Shown piece after piece: positions 21,798 through 26,870 of a stretch of 27,314 nt of DNA. The notes under the pieces were generated by a model that saw nothing but the letters and a program-made list of their open reading frames with translations, was not told the origin of the DNA and ran no database searches. The stretch lies in the IMG/VR virus record IMGVR_UViG_3300025096_000098, positions 1 to 27,314 of that record; one strand, written 5' to 3'. The DNA comes from a virus. Both the position numbers and the translations under genes were made by a program. Within the stretch, counting starts at the first letter, position 1, and the number at the start of each line of letters is the position of its first letter.

Positions 21798-21803
21798 TAT
21801 ACT
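21798..21803 (+). promoter_or_regulatory. -10 box (TATACT) directly after the terminator
   Basis: TATACT starts 3 nt after the T run and 31 nt before ATG 21829. Any -35 would lie in the terminator stem (around 21775-21781) and is poor. Fits the recurrent terminator/-10 fusion in this genome. Confidence 0.45.
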
Positions 21804-21828
21804 ATAAGAGTAAACAAGCAAAGGTCTT

Positions 21829-22197
21829 ATGACAAGAACACTTGAACCAGTGCCGACCATTGCTGTATTCCCTGAAGAGCAACTCACACTTTCCCAAAAA
21901 GTTGAGAAGTGGGTCTGGCAACTCTGCCGAGCACTTGAGGCAAATTATGACAGAAGATATCCTAATTCTTCTGATCCTGCAAGGTTTAGTATAGAGTCAG
22001 GACGTAAGTATTGGAAAATCATGCAGAATCATGGTGGAGTCCATGCCTTCATCGATAAGAAGACTGGTCAGGTTTACAAACCAGCATCATGGAGAGGACC
22101 AGCAAAAGGTGTTCGTTATGATCTAAGGATCATTAGAGAACGTGAAGAGTGCCTACTCAGTGCAGACTGGGCCGGTGGATACTTATACGTGAGGTAA
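21829..22197 (+). CDS. Conserved phage protein of unknown function, 122 aa
   Basis: The N-terminal part is variable (TRTLEPVPTIAVFPEEQLTL), then a helix KVEKWVWQLCRALEANYDR. The C-terminal half, RKYWKIMQN, then HGGVHAFIDKKTGQVYKPAS and WRGPAKGVRYDLR, matches a small domain I recall in many phages (KYxKI...VHAFVDxxTGdVYKPASWkaPAK). It looks like a beta sheet with two loops; function not established. It opens an operon of small genes that runs to 24300. Confidence 0.75.
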   Translation: MTRTLEPVPTIAVFPEEQLTLSQKVEKWVWQLCRALEANYDRRYPNSSDPARFSIESGRKYWKIMQNHGGVHAFIDKKTGQVYKPASWRGPAKGVRYDLRIIREREECLLSADWAGGYLYVR

Positions 22198-22199
22198 TT

Positions 22200-22322
22200 A
22201 TGTCAAAAGATATGAGTGGAAAGGAGAAACTATTGTTCATCCTTTCCTTCTTTTGGATGATGCATTGGGGTGTTAACCTGACAATGCTCACATTCAGTAA
22301 ACTTGAACTTTTTCTATTCTAA
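22200..22322 (+). CDS. 40-aa membrane mini-protein
   Basis: ATG 22200 to TAA 22320-22322. After the polar start MSKDMSGKEK comes a hydrophobic stretch LLFILSFFWMMHWGVNLTML that can span the membrane. Separated from the preceding gene by 2 nt and sharing one base with the next ATG (TAATG), it sits perfectly in the polycistron. Confidence 0.6.
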   Translation: MSKDMSGKEKLLFILSFFWMMHWGVNLTMLTFSKLELFLF

Positions 22323-22510
22323 TGAAAAGAACACTAAAAGACAGGCAAGACATGTGTCAAGATCTATATGATGCTTGTCAAATAGATCCAACTCTATTAG
22401 AAGTTGTCTGTGATGAATACATTTACAGACTAAATGACAAGGAGATGGATGAATTAGAAGAAATCATTTTCAACACTCATCAACACATTCTAGGAGGAAC
22501 ATCCGAATGA
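22322..22510 (+). CDS. Hypothetical protein, 62 aa
   Basis: Acidic helical protein (LKDRQDMCQDLYDACQIDPT, LLEVVCDEYIYRLNDKEMDE, LEEIIFNTHQHILGG). Three cysteines are spaced irregularly. The general pattern, a helix ending in a short DEYIYRLND-type segment, is also seen in gene 23186 (SVEYFCEEFVFICED), so the two may be distant paralogs. Overlaps the next gene by 4 nt. Confidence 0.55.
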   Translation: MKRTLKDRQDMCQDLYDACQIDPTLLEVVCDEYIYRLNDKEMDELEEIIFNTHQHILGGTSE

Positions 22511-22941
22511 CTTTGTACACATCAGGCGATTGGACGATTGACTCTCAGTTCATATTGACTAAGGCAGTCTTTGATTTCATGTGTGATAAGTTTGCAGTAT
22601 TAAAAACAAATGATACTGAAGTTGAAGTAAATCAAGTTGACCTAACAGATGATAATGCATTTGGATTCTGTCAGGTTGATGAGGATGGAGAGTTTTTAGT
22701 TCATATTCATAATGATCTGACTCCTGAGCTCTATGTGACAACCTTGATTCATGAGTTAGTCCATGTGAAACAAACTCTAACAGGATTGTTTGACTATGAT
22801 AGGAGAGAAGAGGAGGCAGAGATATGGGAGTTCATACTTAGTAATAAATTCTGGGACACTTTCCAAAGTGCCACATTCTACCATACACCATGGGGTAATA
22901 GGGTGTATAATAAGAATGTAATCAACCAAGGAGTTCACTAA
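22507..22941 (+). CDS. Zincin-like protein with HExxH motif
   Basis: A 144-aa protein with LIHELVHVKQ (81-89), a textbook HExxH zinc-protease motif (His82, Glu83, His86). A downstream EEEAEIWEF (101-109) offers the third ligand Glu, as in gluzincins and SprT-like domains. The N-terminal strands (FGFCQVDEDGEFLVHIHND) precede the active-site helix in the usual order. A secreted role is unlikely, as no signal peptide is seen; a small intracellular protease or an inactive zinc-binding relative is possible. It overlaps both neighbours (4 nt, 1 nt). Confidence 0.65.
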   Translation: MTLYTSGDWTIDSQFILTKAVFDFMCDKFAVLKTNDTEVEVNQVDLTDDNAFGFCQVDEDGEFLVHIHNDLTPELYVTTLIHELVHVKQTLTGLFDYDRREEEAEIWEFILSNKFWDTFQSATFYHTPWGNRVYNKNVINQGVH

Positions 22942-23186
22942 TGTTTGAGACTATGGAAGACTTCACTGATTATGTTGCATCATTCTACCTACCAAGTGAT
23001 CCTGATGTATTATATCCTATTCAGGGACTAACCAAGAGAATGATTGAAGAAGCATCATTTCTTTATCTTCAAATGTGTACTTATCCAGCATTTCCCGAAA
23101 TGAACTGGGGTGATGGTGATTCATTAGATAGAGAGCACGTAAGAGATATTCTTATTGATAAATTCAACCTATCATGGAGCAACTAA
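22941..23186 (+). CDS. Hypothetical protein, 81 aa
   Basis: Starts in a TAATG overlap with the zincin-like gene. Acidic, with helices ETMEDFTDYVASFY and GLTKRMIEEASFLYLQMC, then a Pro/Trp segment (YPAFPEMNWGDGDSLD) and a last helix EHVRDILIDKFN. No known motif. It shares one base with the next start. Confidence 0.55.
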   Translation: MFETMEDFTDYVASFYLPSDPDVLYPIQGLTKRMIEEASFLYLQMCTYPAFPEMNWGDGDSLDREHVRDILIDKFNLSWSN

Positions 23187-23446
23187 TGTCAAAACGCAAA
23201 TCTCAACTTGAAAAGGACATTGCATTCTGTATTGATGAATGTGAAATGGATGATGAGCAAATTGGTGATATGTTAAGAGCATGTGAGAGTCTGGGTGGAA
23301 TGAGTGTTGAATATTTCTGTGAAGAGTTTGTCTTCATATGTGAGGATGTTGATGTCATGAAGTATCATGATACTGATTATCTGAACATAGCAGAATTCAA
23401 TGCAATGCACTGGGACACCAATCATCCTGGAGGACATATATCATGA
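23186..23446 (+). CDS. Hypothetical acidic protein, 86 aa
   Basis: I place the start at ATG 23186, where TAATG overlaps the preceding stop and TGGAG (23175-23179) lies 6 nt upstream as ribosome site; an in-frame ATG at 23174 would overlap the neighbour more and lacks such a site. The protein has KRKSQLEKDIAFCIDECEMD, EQIGDMLRACESLGG, EYFCEEFVFICEDVD and ends near a His-rich HWDTNHPGGHIS. Four cysteines, not in a zinc-finger spacing. Confidence 0.55.
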   Translation: MSKRKSQLEKDIAFCIDECEMDDEQIGDMLRACESLGGMSVEYFCEEFVFICEDVDVMKYHDTDYLNIAEFNAMHWDTNHPGGHIS

Positions 23447-23658
23447 GAACACTACACATAACCGAGATTGAGGAATCAGTATTAAGATATGTACTATCAA
23501 TGATCAAGGAAGATGATATTTATCTTTCTGAACTTCATGAGTGTGCACTGAATACATTATTTGATAAGGTCAACGAAACAGAGTATATACCAGATAGAAT
23601 CTATTCTACATCCTGTTCTTCTATTTTCGATACTCACTATGAGCAAAACAGCATTTAA
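23443..23658 (+). CDS. Hypothetical protein, 71 aa
   Basis: Overlaps the previous gene by 4 nt and the next by 20 nt. Mostly helical (HITEIEESVLRYVLSMIKED, DIYLSELHECALNTLFDKVN), ending in a Ser/Tyr-rich tail. The first half resembles small cyanophage proteins with an EESVLRY(I/V)L helix. Function unknown. Confidence 0.55.
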   Translation: MRTLHITEIEESVLRYVLSMIKEDDIYLSELHECALNTLFDKVNETEYIPDRIYSTSCSSIFDTHYEQNSI

Positions 23659-23821
23659 ACCACAGAAGGTGAATCGTTATACGCGAGCACCTCATGAAGG
23701 CAAAGAGATTGTCTGTCCTGTATGTGATAGTACATCAAGAGTATATCATTTTGCCTGGAGTGCCCTAGGATGTCAATCATGTAAGGGAATGATCACCAAA
23801 GCAGAATGGACAGTTCTATGA
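23639..23821 (+). CDS. Zinc-ribbon-like small protein, 60 aa
   Basis: Starting at ATG 23639, the protein has VCPVCDS (about 26-32) and GCQSCKG (about 46-52), two CxxC pairs 17 residues apart with aromatic and beta-type residues between (RVYHFAWSAL), i.e. a zinc ribbon. The N-terminus is basic (SKTAFKPQKVNRYTRAPHEG). Upstream in-frame codons exist to 23561, but they would overlap the neighbouring gene by almost 100 nt and read as an unlikely hydrophobic leader, so I take the later start. It may bind nucleic acid or a host polymerase. Confidence 0.65.
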   Translation: MSKTAFKPQKVNRYTRAPHEGKEIVCPVCDSTSRVYHFAWSALGCQSCKGMITKAEWTVL

Positions 23822-24027
23822 GCACACTACATTTTTTAGATCAAATGAAAAGCAGACTCAGTGTACAAGAATGTGATTTCTTGATTGATGTACTCAGTGG
23901 GGTACGTGATGGTAAAATAGAAAGGAGTGCCGAGGAGTTTGGTGCCAATGTCAAGACTGTGGTCAACAAACTCAGTGCTCAGGCAGATTTATTAGAAGGA
24001 ATACCGAATGAGGCAAATAATGACTGA
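23818..24027 (+). CDS. Hypothetical protein, 69 aa (HTH-like helices)
   Basis: ATG 23818 forms an ATGA overlap with the zinc-ribbon stop. Composition fits three helices (HFLDQMKSRLSVQECDFLID, VLSGVRDGKIERSAEEFG, NVKTVVNKLSAQADLLEG); the middle part, a short turn followed by AEEFGANVKTVVNKLSAQA, is reminiscent of a helix-turn-helix. That resemblance is by eye only. Its end overlaps the next gene by 8 nt. Confidence 0.5.
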   Translation: MSTLHFLDQMKSRLSVQECDFLIDVLSGVRDGKIERSAEEFGANVKTVVNKLSAQADLLEGIPNEANND

Positions 24028-24220
24028 GGACGACATTGCAAACTTCATCAAAACATTTGATTCTTTCATGAACAACTCCGAAACCTTCATTTTTGAATAT
24101 TATGAACGTACAAACCCTATGGTACAACAAATGAAAATAGACAAAATTGCAGAGTATGAGAAACGAGCAGCAGAGTTAGAGGTCACAGTTGATTACTATA
24201 TGGAAGAATTTCTATCATGA
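24020..24220 (+). CDS. Hypothetical protein, 66 aa
   Basis: The start at ATG 24020 is favoured by GAGG at 24010-24013; an in-frame ATG at 24008 is possible. The protein is acidic and helical (TEDDIANFIKTFDSFMNNSE, RTNPMVQQMKIDKIAEYEKR, AAELEVTVDYYMEEFLS). Overlaps the next mini-gene by 4 nt. Unrecognised. Confidence 0.55.
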   Translation: MTEDDIANFIKTFDSFMNNSETFIFEYYERTNPMVQQMKIDKIAEYEKRAAELEVTVDYYMEEFLS

Positions 24221-24300
24221 TCACATTCATTGCATTTCTATTGGTCCTTACCATATTAGCATTCGTTGTCTTCATGCGATACTATGACCCGACATCTTGA
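24217..24300 (+). CDS. 27-aa single-helix membrane peptide
   Basis: ATG 24217 overlaps the preceding TGA by 4 nt; the stop is TGA 24298-24300. Residues 2-19 (ITFIAFLLVLTILAFVVF) form one transmembrane helix, followed by a short polar tail MRYYDPTS. Its stop codon is part of the TTGACA box of the next promoter. Small size lowers confidence, but the coupling is clean. Confidence 0.5.
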   Translation: MITFIAFLLVLTILAFVVFMRYYDPTS

Positions 24301-24325
24301 CATATATCTTAAATAGGAGTATAAT
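24297..24325 (+). promoter_or_regulatory. Consensus promoter TTGACA-N17-TATAAT
   Basis: TTGACA 24297-24302 and TATAAT 24320-24325 with a 17-bp spacer: a perfect sigma70-type early promoter. It begins within the stop codon of the upstream mini-gene and starts transcription near 24332, about 15 nt before ATG 24347. Confidence 0.85.
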
Positions 24326-24346
24326 AAATCCAATGCAATCAAACAA

Positions 24347-24553
24347 ATGAAAGCACGAAACAAGTTTTATAGAATAGAAGAATTCAGTACAGTAGGATGG
24401 GAATTAATTGATAAGGGTGATCGTCAATTATCAAAACAAAGAGCATCCGAACGATTAGAGTATTGGATTGCCGAAGGAGTATCACCAGATCGATTAAGAG
24501 CAGTACATGATGAGGATGGAAAATACAATGCACAAGGAACTGCTAACTTCTAA
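24347..24553 (+). CDS. Hypothetical protein, 68 aa
   Basis: First gene behind the consensus promoter. Beta-alpha layout: KFYRIEEFSTVGWELIDKGD, then LSKQRASERLEYWIAEGVSP and a final DRLRAVHDEDGKY. Such small modules (two strands, one amphipathic helix, two strands) recur in cyanophage genomes as far as I recall. No function known. The next gene starts 47 nt before its end. Confidence 0.65.
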   Translation: MKARNKFYRIEEFSTVGWELIDKGDRQLSKQRASERLEYWIAEGVSPDRLRAVHDEDGKYNAQGTANF

Positions 24554-24827
24554 TTTCCATATACCCCCAGATGAATATTATTATGAAGCAACCCAATTCA
24601 ATAAATCTACCATTGCTATCTGGATATGCCGTGATAGTATTCATAGTCTTATTGATAGGGAAAGTAAGTCTATATGGGGATTCTACAATACCAAGACAAA
24701 ACGATACCATTCACCTATTACATCCACCAAGCAAGGCAATCCAGTAAAATTAGAACGTACAACGCCCTATTCAGCAATGATACCTAATCTTAATCCGTTA
24801 GAACTATGTTTAAGTGGAGCATATTAA
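24507..24827 (+). CDS. Hypothetical protein, up to 106 aa
   Basis: Several ATGs are possible (24507, 24510, 24516, 24528); the last has GGA 7 nt upstream and would reduce overlap with the previous gene to 26 nt. The body contains FHIPPDEYYYEATQFNKSTI, AIWICRDSIHSLIDRESKSI, WGFYNTKTKRYHSPITSTKQ, a beta-rich pattern with many aromatics. Possibly a small nucleic-acid-binding or structural domain; not recognised. Confidence 0.55.
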   Translation: MMRMENTMHKELLTSNFHIPPDEYYYEATQFNKSTIAIWICRDSIHSLIDRESKSIWGFYNTKTKRYHSPITSTKQGNPVKLERTTPYSAMIPNLNPLELCLSGAY

Positions 24828-24952
24828 TAGTATACTCATTGTTCTCATTCTCAGTACTATTCGTTTCCCTAAACAAACCAACCCCTAAAACTATTCATTG
24901 TAATAAGATATGTCTAGCAAAGAGTATGAACCTGAAGTCGATGATTATGTAG
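24806..24952 (+). CDS. 48-aa protein with N-terminal membrane helix
   Basis: ATG 24806 to TAG 24950-24952. Residues 4-21 (WSILIVYSLFSFSVLFVS) form a transmembrane or signal-anchor helix; the rest (LNKPTPKTIHCNKICLAKS) is basic with two cysteines. It bridges the two flanking genes by overlapping both (22 and 43 nt), filling what would otherwise be an 80-nt gap. Confidence 0.45.
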   Translation: MFKWSILIVYSLFSFSVLFVSLNKPTPKTIHCNKICLAKSMNLKSMIM

Positions 24953-25248
24953 TATGGGATCAAGGAGAGTATGGTATAGATGAAGGTTGGGTATATTTCA
25001 AGGCACCTGTAATGGAAGAGAAGAAAGGATTCGTTACAAAGGCAAGGTATATTACAATAGAAACACATGTAACAGATAAACCCAAGAATGAATTAGAACC
25101 CAGTAATGGTAAGAGAAGTATTAACCCTCATACAAAGGTACATTGTTTATTGTTATGTTATGAGCAAGACTGGAAAGATTTAAAGTTCATTAAAAGACGT
25201 AAGACTAAGAACTGTATGCACTATGCACAATATGATGATGTAAACTAA
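24910..25248 (+). CDS. Hypothetical protein, 112 aa
   Basis: The protein opens with SSKEYEPEVDDYVVWDQGEY, then GIDEGWVYFKAP, KARYITIETHVTDKPKNEL, and CLLLCYEQDWKDLKFIKRRK near the end. The first part, DDYVVWDQGEYGIDEGWVYF, resembles small SH3-like barrels present in T4-like phages (a DxVxW...GxVxF arrangement). Its stop and the next ATG share a base (TAATG). Confidence 0.6.
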   Translation: MSSKEYEPEVDDYVVWDQGEYGIDEGWVYFKAPVMEEKKGFVTKARYITIETHVTDKPKNELEPSNGKRSINPHTKVHCLLLCYEQDWKDLKFIKRRKTKNCMHYAQYDDVN

Positions 25249-25460
25249 TGTTATTAACAGTATGGAAGTATGCATTAGGTAGTTTCCATGATGATAAAAC
25301 AAAGAAATATGATAATGCAGTATGTATTATCAGAACATGTATATTACTGACTTATATTGTCACAAATACTGTCATATGTGCAGGTGTAGTGCGCCATTGG
25401 AATGATAGTACCAAGGATAGTGTTAGTAGTGTTGAATTGGTATCGGTTGTTACAGAATAG
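25248..25460 (+). CDS. Hypothetical membrane protein, 70 aa
   Basis: Contains one likely transmembrane segment (IIRTCILLTYIVTNTVICAG, about 27-46) between a basic N-terminal part (FHDDKTKKYDNAV) and a polar C-terminal tail (DSTKDSVSSVELVSVVTE). Last gene before the large non-coding control region. Unrecognised. Confidence 0.55.
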   Translation: MLLTVWKYALGSFHDDKTKKYDNAVCIIRTCILLTYIVTNTVICAGVVRHWNDSTKDSVSSVELVSVVTE

Positions 25461-25486
25461 GTTGAAAAATAGGTTTTAAATACCTT

Positions 25487-25494
25487 TATAAATA
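25487..25494 (+). promoter_or_regulatory. Perfect T4 late box (TATAAATA)
   Basis: TATAAATA at 25487-25494 is an exact match to the T4 late -10. The next credible start codon is almost 400 nt away, so it may make a long leader or a non-coding transcript. Confidence 0.4.
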
Positions 25495-25530
25495 TAATCC
25501 GCTAATTTATCTCTTTTCTCAATAAGATGA

Positions 25531-25575
25531 TTTAATGAGACTCAATAGTGTATATTTAATGATTCTCAATAGTAT
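25531..25575 (+). repeat. Two ~21-bp direct repeats with CTCAATAGT core, 24 bp apart
   Basis: TTTAATGAGACTCAATAGTG (25531-25550) and TTTAATGATTCTCAATAGTA (25555-25574) match at all but three positions. A third partial copy TTCTCAATAAGATGA lies at 25516-25530. The core is shared with the inverted repeats near 26185 and 26871. Confidence 0.6.
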
Positions 25576-25630
25576 TATTACTCTTCTCAGTGCTTACCTA
25601 AATTTGTAGTATTATGAGAGTTATATTGTT

Positions 25631-25673
25631 ATAAGGTTTCATAAAGGTCACATAAAGGTTTCATAAAGGTCTC
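25631..25673 (+). repeat. Four tandem 11-bp repeats (ATAAAGGTnnC)
   Basis: ATAAGGTTTC (25631-25640), ATAAAGGTCAC (25641-25651), ATAAAGGTTTC (25652-25662) and ATAAAGGTCTC (25663-25673) follow without gaps. The 11-bp period puts each copy on the same face of the helix, as in iterons or activator-site arrays. Confidence 0.75.
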
Positions 25674-25679
25674 TGAGAC

Positions 25680-25747
25680 TTGTGAACTAAGCGAGCGTAC
25701 CATGAAACGCGATCTCTGTCAACATACAAGGCGAAAAATGTTCACAA
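25680..25747 (+). repeat. Inverted repeat TTGTGAAC / GTTCACAA
   Basis: Perfect 8-bp arms at 25680-25687 and 25740-25747, 52 nt apart, in the non-coding region. Could be paired protein-binding sites or a weak stem. Confidence 0.5.
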
Positions 25748-25800
25748 AAGCACACAATTTTTTATAAAACCGTATATATAGTACATTGTTACTGTATGAA

Positions 25801-25872
25801 TCTCGTCGAGACACTAGGTTGACATCTCGTCGAGTATCATGTATAATATTATCATATCACATCTCGACTAGA
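25801..25872 (+). promoter_or_regulatory. Operator-controlled consensus promoter
   Basis: TTGACA 25819-25824 and TATAAT 25842-25847 at 17 bp form a perfect promoter. TCTCG-T-CGAGA palindromes stand upstream (25801-25811) and in the spacer (TCTCGTCGAG, 25825-25834), with a degenerate copy after the start (TCTCGACTAGA, 25862-25872). A repressor bound to the spacer site would block polymerase. The motif and promoter are seen; the repressor is inferred. Confidence 0.8.
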
Positions 25873-25875
25873 ATC

Positions 25876-26055
25876 ATGTACGAAGACTACGAGTTTAATA
25901 CATTTGATCTAGATTACACTTACGATCTCGACGAGACATATGCATATAATCATAATGCATATAATCATAACGAGACCACATATGAACTAGATGATGACAA
26001 CTATCAACGAGATAGCACAGATTATCAAGCACTTGCATATATGCATTACGCATGA
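25876..26055 (+). CDS. Tyr/Asp/Asn-rich small protein, 59 aa
   Basis: ATG 25876 lies 29 nt after TATAAT; in-frame codons upstream (to 25786) cross the promoter and operators and are not taken as coding. The 59 residues contain 12 Tyr, about 10 Asp, no Lys, Cys, Trp or Gly: YEDYEFNTFDLDYTYDLDE, then AYNHN twice from a 15-bp tandem DNA repeat, and DDDNYQRDSTDYQALAYMHYA at the end. Very low complexity; probably disordered, perhaps a nucleic-acid mimic or a calcium/metal binder. An additional operator palindrome lies inside the gene. It might be only operator-bearing DNA with an incidental ORF. Confidence 0.5.
   Translation: MYEDYEFNTFDLDYTYDLDETYAYNHNAYNHNETTYELDDDNYQRDSTDYQALAYMHYA
25926..25936 (+). 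promoter_or_regulatory. Fourth operator-like palindrome TCTCGACGAGA
   Basis: TCTCGACGAGA is the exact reverse complement of the upstream operator at 25801 and lies inside the 59-aa gene, 80-125 bp from the other sites, a spacing suited to looping. Confidence 0.6.
25941..25970 (+). repeat. Perfect 15-bp tandem repeat (x2) encoding AYNHN
   Basis: TGCATATAATCATAA occurs at 25941-25955 and again at 25956-25970, in frame with the 59-aa gene. Each copy includes a TATAAT hexamer. Confidence 0.8.
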
Positions 26056-26077
26056 TATGATTGTGTGATTATCATAT
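26055..26077 (+). terminator. Hairpin directly after the 59-aa gene
   Basis: ATATGAT (26055-26061) and ATCATAT (26071-26077) pair over 7 bp. There is no T run, so it could be a weak terminator, an mRNA end stabiliser or a binding site. Confidence 0.35.
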
Positions 26078-26083
26078 AGACAT

Positions 26084-26165
26084 ACACAATTAGTTTGTGA
26101 ATGTTTATACTGTCTTATTATAACATATAATAACTTAGTGTTAGTTATTATGTGACAGTTTGTGT
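26084..26165 (+). other. Large nested inverted repeat (possible RNA structure)
   Basis: Three sets of arms enclose one another: ACACAA 26084-26089 with TTGTGT 26160-26165; ACTGTC 26109-26114 with GACAGT 26154-26159; ATAATAACT 26127-26135 with AGTTATTAT 26143-26151, loop TAGTGTT, extended by CAT/GTG. No ORF covers it. Could be a structured RNA or a cruciform-forming site. Confidence 0.5.
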
Positions 26166-26184
26166 ATTGGTTACGTGAAGATCT

Positions 26185-26239
26185 TATTCTCAATAAGAGA
26201 ATATTATTGATTCTCAACTATCGACGCTTAATGAGAATC
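26185..26239 (+). repeat. ATTCTCA-type inverted repeats
   Basis: TATTCTC 26185-26191 pairs with GAGAATA 26197-26203 (loop AATAA). GATTCTCA 26209-26216 pairs with TGAGAATC 26232-26239 across 15 nt. The same half-sites recur near 25516-25575 and 26871-26900. Confidence 0.65.
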
Positions 26240-26353
26240 GCAGCTGCTTTTGAAAAATCAAGCCGACTGGGGTCAATTCTTAAACTGGCACATGATTTCC
26301 CCATTCGTGCCATAGCAGGTCTATGATAAGAGAGTTCAAACGAATGGATTCAA
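26240..26353 (+). other. Non-coding leader with nested hairpin
   Basis: Between the inverted repeats and ATG 26354 there is no gene. CCATTCG 26301-26307 pairs with CGAATGG 26341-26347, enclosing CATAG 26311-26315 with CTATG 26321-26325. The outer stem ends 6 nt before ATG 26354, so it could affect translation. Confidence 0.4.
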
Positions 26354-26485
26354 ATGGGAATGGTTGCCGACGCACTTCGTAAGCACTTAGAAGCATACAA
26401 GGTCGCAAGCGATAAGCAATTAGCAGCGATGCAAATGGAAAACGATTCGCTCAAAGCACAACTGAAAATTCTAAAGGGGTCGTAA
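26354..26485 (+). CDS. Small coiled-coil protein, 43 aa
   Basis: ATG 26354 (or ATG 26360) to TAA 26483-26485. The chain MGMVADALRKHLEAYKVAS, DKQLAAMQMENDSLKAQLKIL is one long amphipathic helix with hydrophobic residues in heptad spacing, so a coiled-coil dimer is expected. A terminator hairpin begins within its last codons. Its start lies just downstream of a nested hairpin. Function unknown. Confidence 0.55.
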   Translation: MGMVADALRKHLEAYKVASDKQLAAMQMENDSLKAQLKILKGS

Positions 26486-26500
26486 TACCCCCCTTTTTTT
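26473..26500 (+). terminator. Intrinsic terminator overlapping a stop codon
   Basis: AAAGGGGT pairs with ACCCC (plus following bases) and ends in seven T residues. The TAA stop of the 43-aa gene lies in the loop. Confidence 0.75.
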
Positions 26501-26507
26501 GGAAAAC

Positions 26508-26573
26508 GGCCGACCGTGTTCGGTTTGCAAACTGTCCACCATTCTCCCTATGCACCGTGAAATCGTGTATGAT
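26508..26573 (+). promoter_or_regulatory. Promoter/leader module, copy 1
   Basis: GGCCG (26508), a TTTGCAAACTGTCCACC stretch, CCGTGAAA (26555-26562) and GTGTAT (26565-26570) occur in the same order and spacing as in copy 2 (26904-26966). TATGAT at 26568-26573 could be the -10, putting the start at about the ATG 26580. Confidence 0.5.
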
Positions 26574-26579
26574 ACAGGT

Positions 26580-26720
26580 ATGGAAAATTTCAATTACACT
26601 TTCACCGAATCTGAAGATCAGATTCTCACAGAAATGGTCGCTTTTTTCATTGACTGTGGGTTGACCTCAGAAATGGATAGTGACGCATTTGACACACTCT
26701 CTGAAAAGGTGCTAGCATGA
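26580..26720 (+). CDS. Small acidic protein, 46 aa
   Basis: I choose ATG 26580, which falls at the expected transcription start of the TATGAT promoter (leaderless); upstream in-frame codons (ATG 26550, TTG 26499) run through the conserved promoter module and the terminator. The 46 residues (MENFNYTFTESEDQILTEMV, AFFIDCGLTSEMDSDAFDTL, SEKVLA) are acidic and helical. The type FxxxEDxILxxxV is seen in small cyanophage proteins as I recall them. The stop overlaps the next gene by 4 nt. Confidence 0.55.
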   Translation: MENFNYTFTESEDQILTEMVAFFIDCGLTSEMDSDAFDTLSEKVLA

Positions 26721-26857
26721 GCGACCTTGCACATGAAATTATGCTAGAGGATCTCTATGAAGAGGTCGTGGCAGAATTGAAAGACGTGGGAGATTATCCC
26801 ATGTACTCACAGTCAGAAATCGATCAGTTAGTCGAATCACGCATAAGGGACCTGTAA
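26717..26857 (+). CDS. Small acidic helical protein, 46 aa
   Basis: ATG 26717 in an ATGA overlap; TAA 26855-26857 lies in a terminator loop. Sequence MSDLAHEIMLEDLYEEVVAE, LKDVGDYPMYSQSEIDQLVE, SRIRDL is acidic, mostly helical. The EVVAEL helix followed by MYSQSEIDQLVE suggests two packed helices. Unrecognised. Confidence 0.6.
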   Translation: MSDLAHEIMLEDLYEEVVAELKDVGDYPMYSQSEIDQLVESRIRDL

Positions 26858-26869
26858 TGGTCCTTTTTT
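26848..26869 (+). terminator. Intrinsic terminator
   Basis: GGACC (26848-26852) and GGTCC (26859-26863) with loop TGTAAT, followed by six T residues. The loop includes the stop codon of the 46-aa gene, the same arrangement as at 26473. Confidence 0.75.
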
Positions 26870-26870
26870 C

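Larger units (their letters stand above)
25461..25800 (+). other. Repeat-rich non-coding control region
   Basis: A 415-nt stretch (to 25875) without a convincing gene. It holds a perfect T4-late box (25487), 24-bp-spaced CTCAATAGT repeats (25531-25575), four 11-bp ATAAAGG-type repeats (25631-25673), an odd palindrome GTCTC-T-GAGAC (25670-25679 region) and TTGTGAAC/GTTCACAA arms (25680-25747). This density of repeats suggests a regulatory hub or an origin-like site. Confidence 0.5.

Noticed and set aside
23561-23638. 26-residue N-terminal extension of the zinc-ribbon protein
   Set aside because: It lies wholly inside the previous gene, and ATG 23639 begins the basic segment normally expected before the ribbon.
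25786-25875. Longer N-terminus for the 59-aa gene starting at 25786
   Set aside because: The extension would span the consensus promoter and two operators, and transcription is predicted to begin near 25854, after that start.
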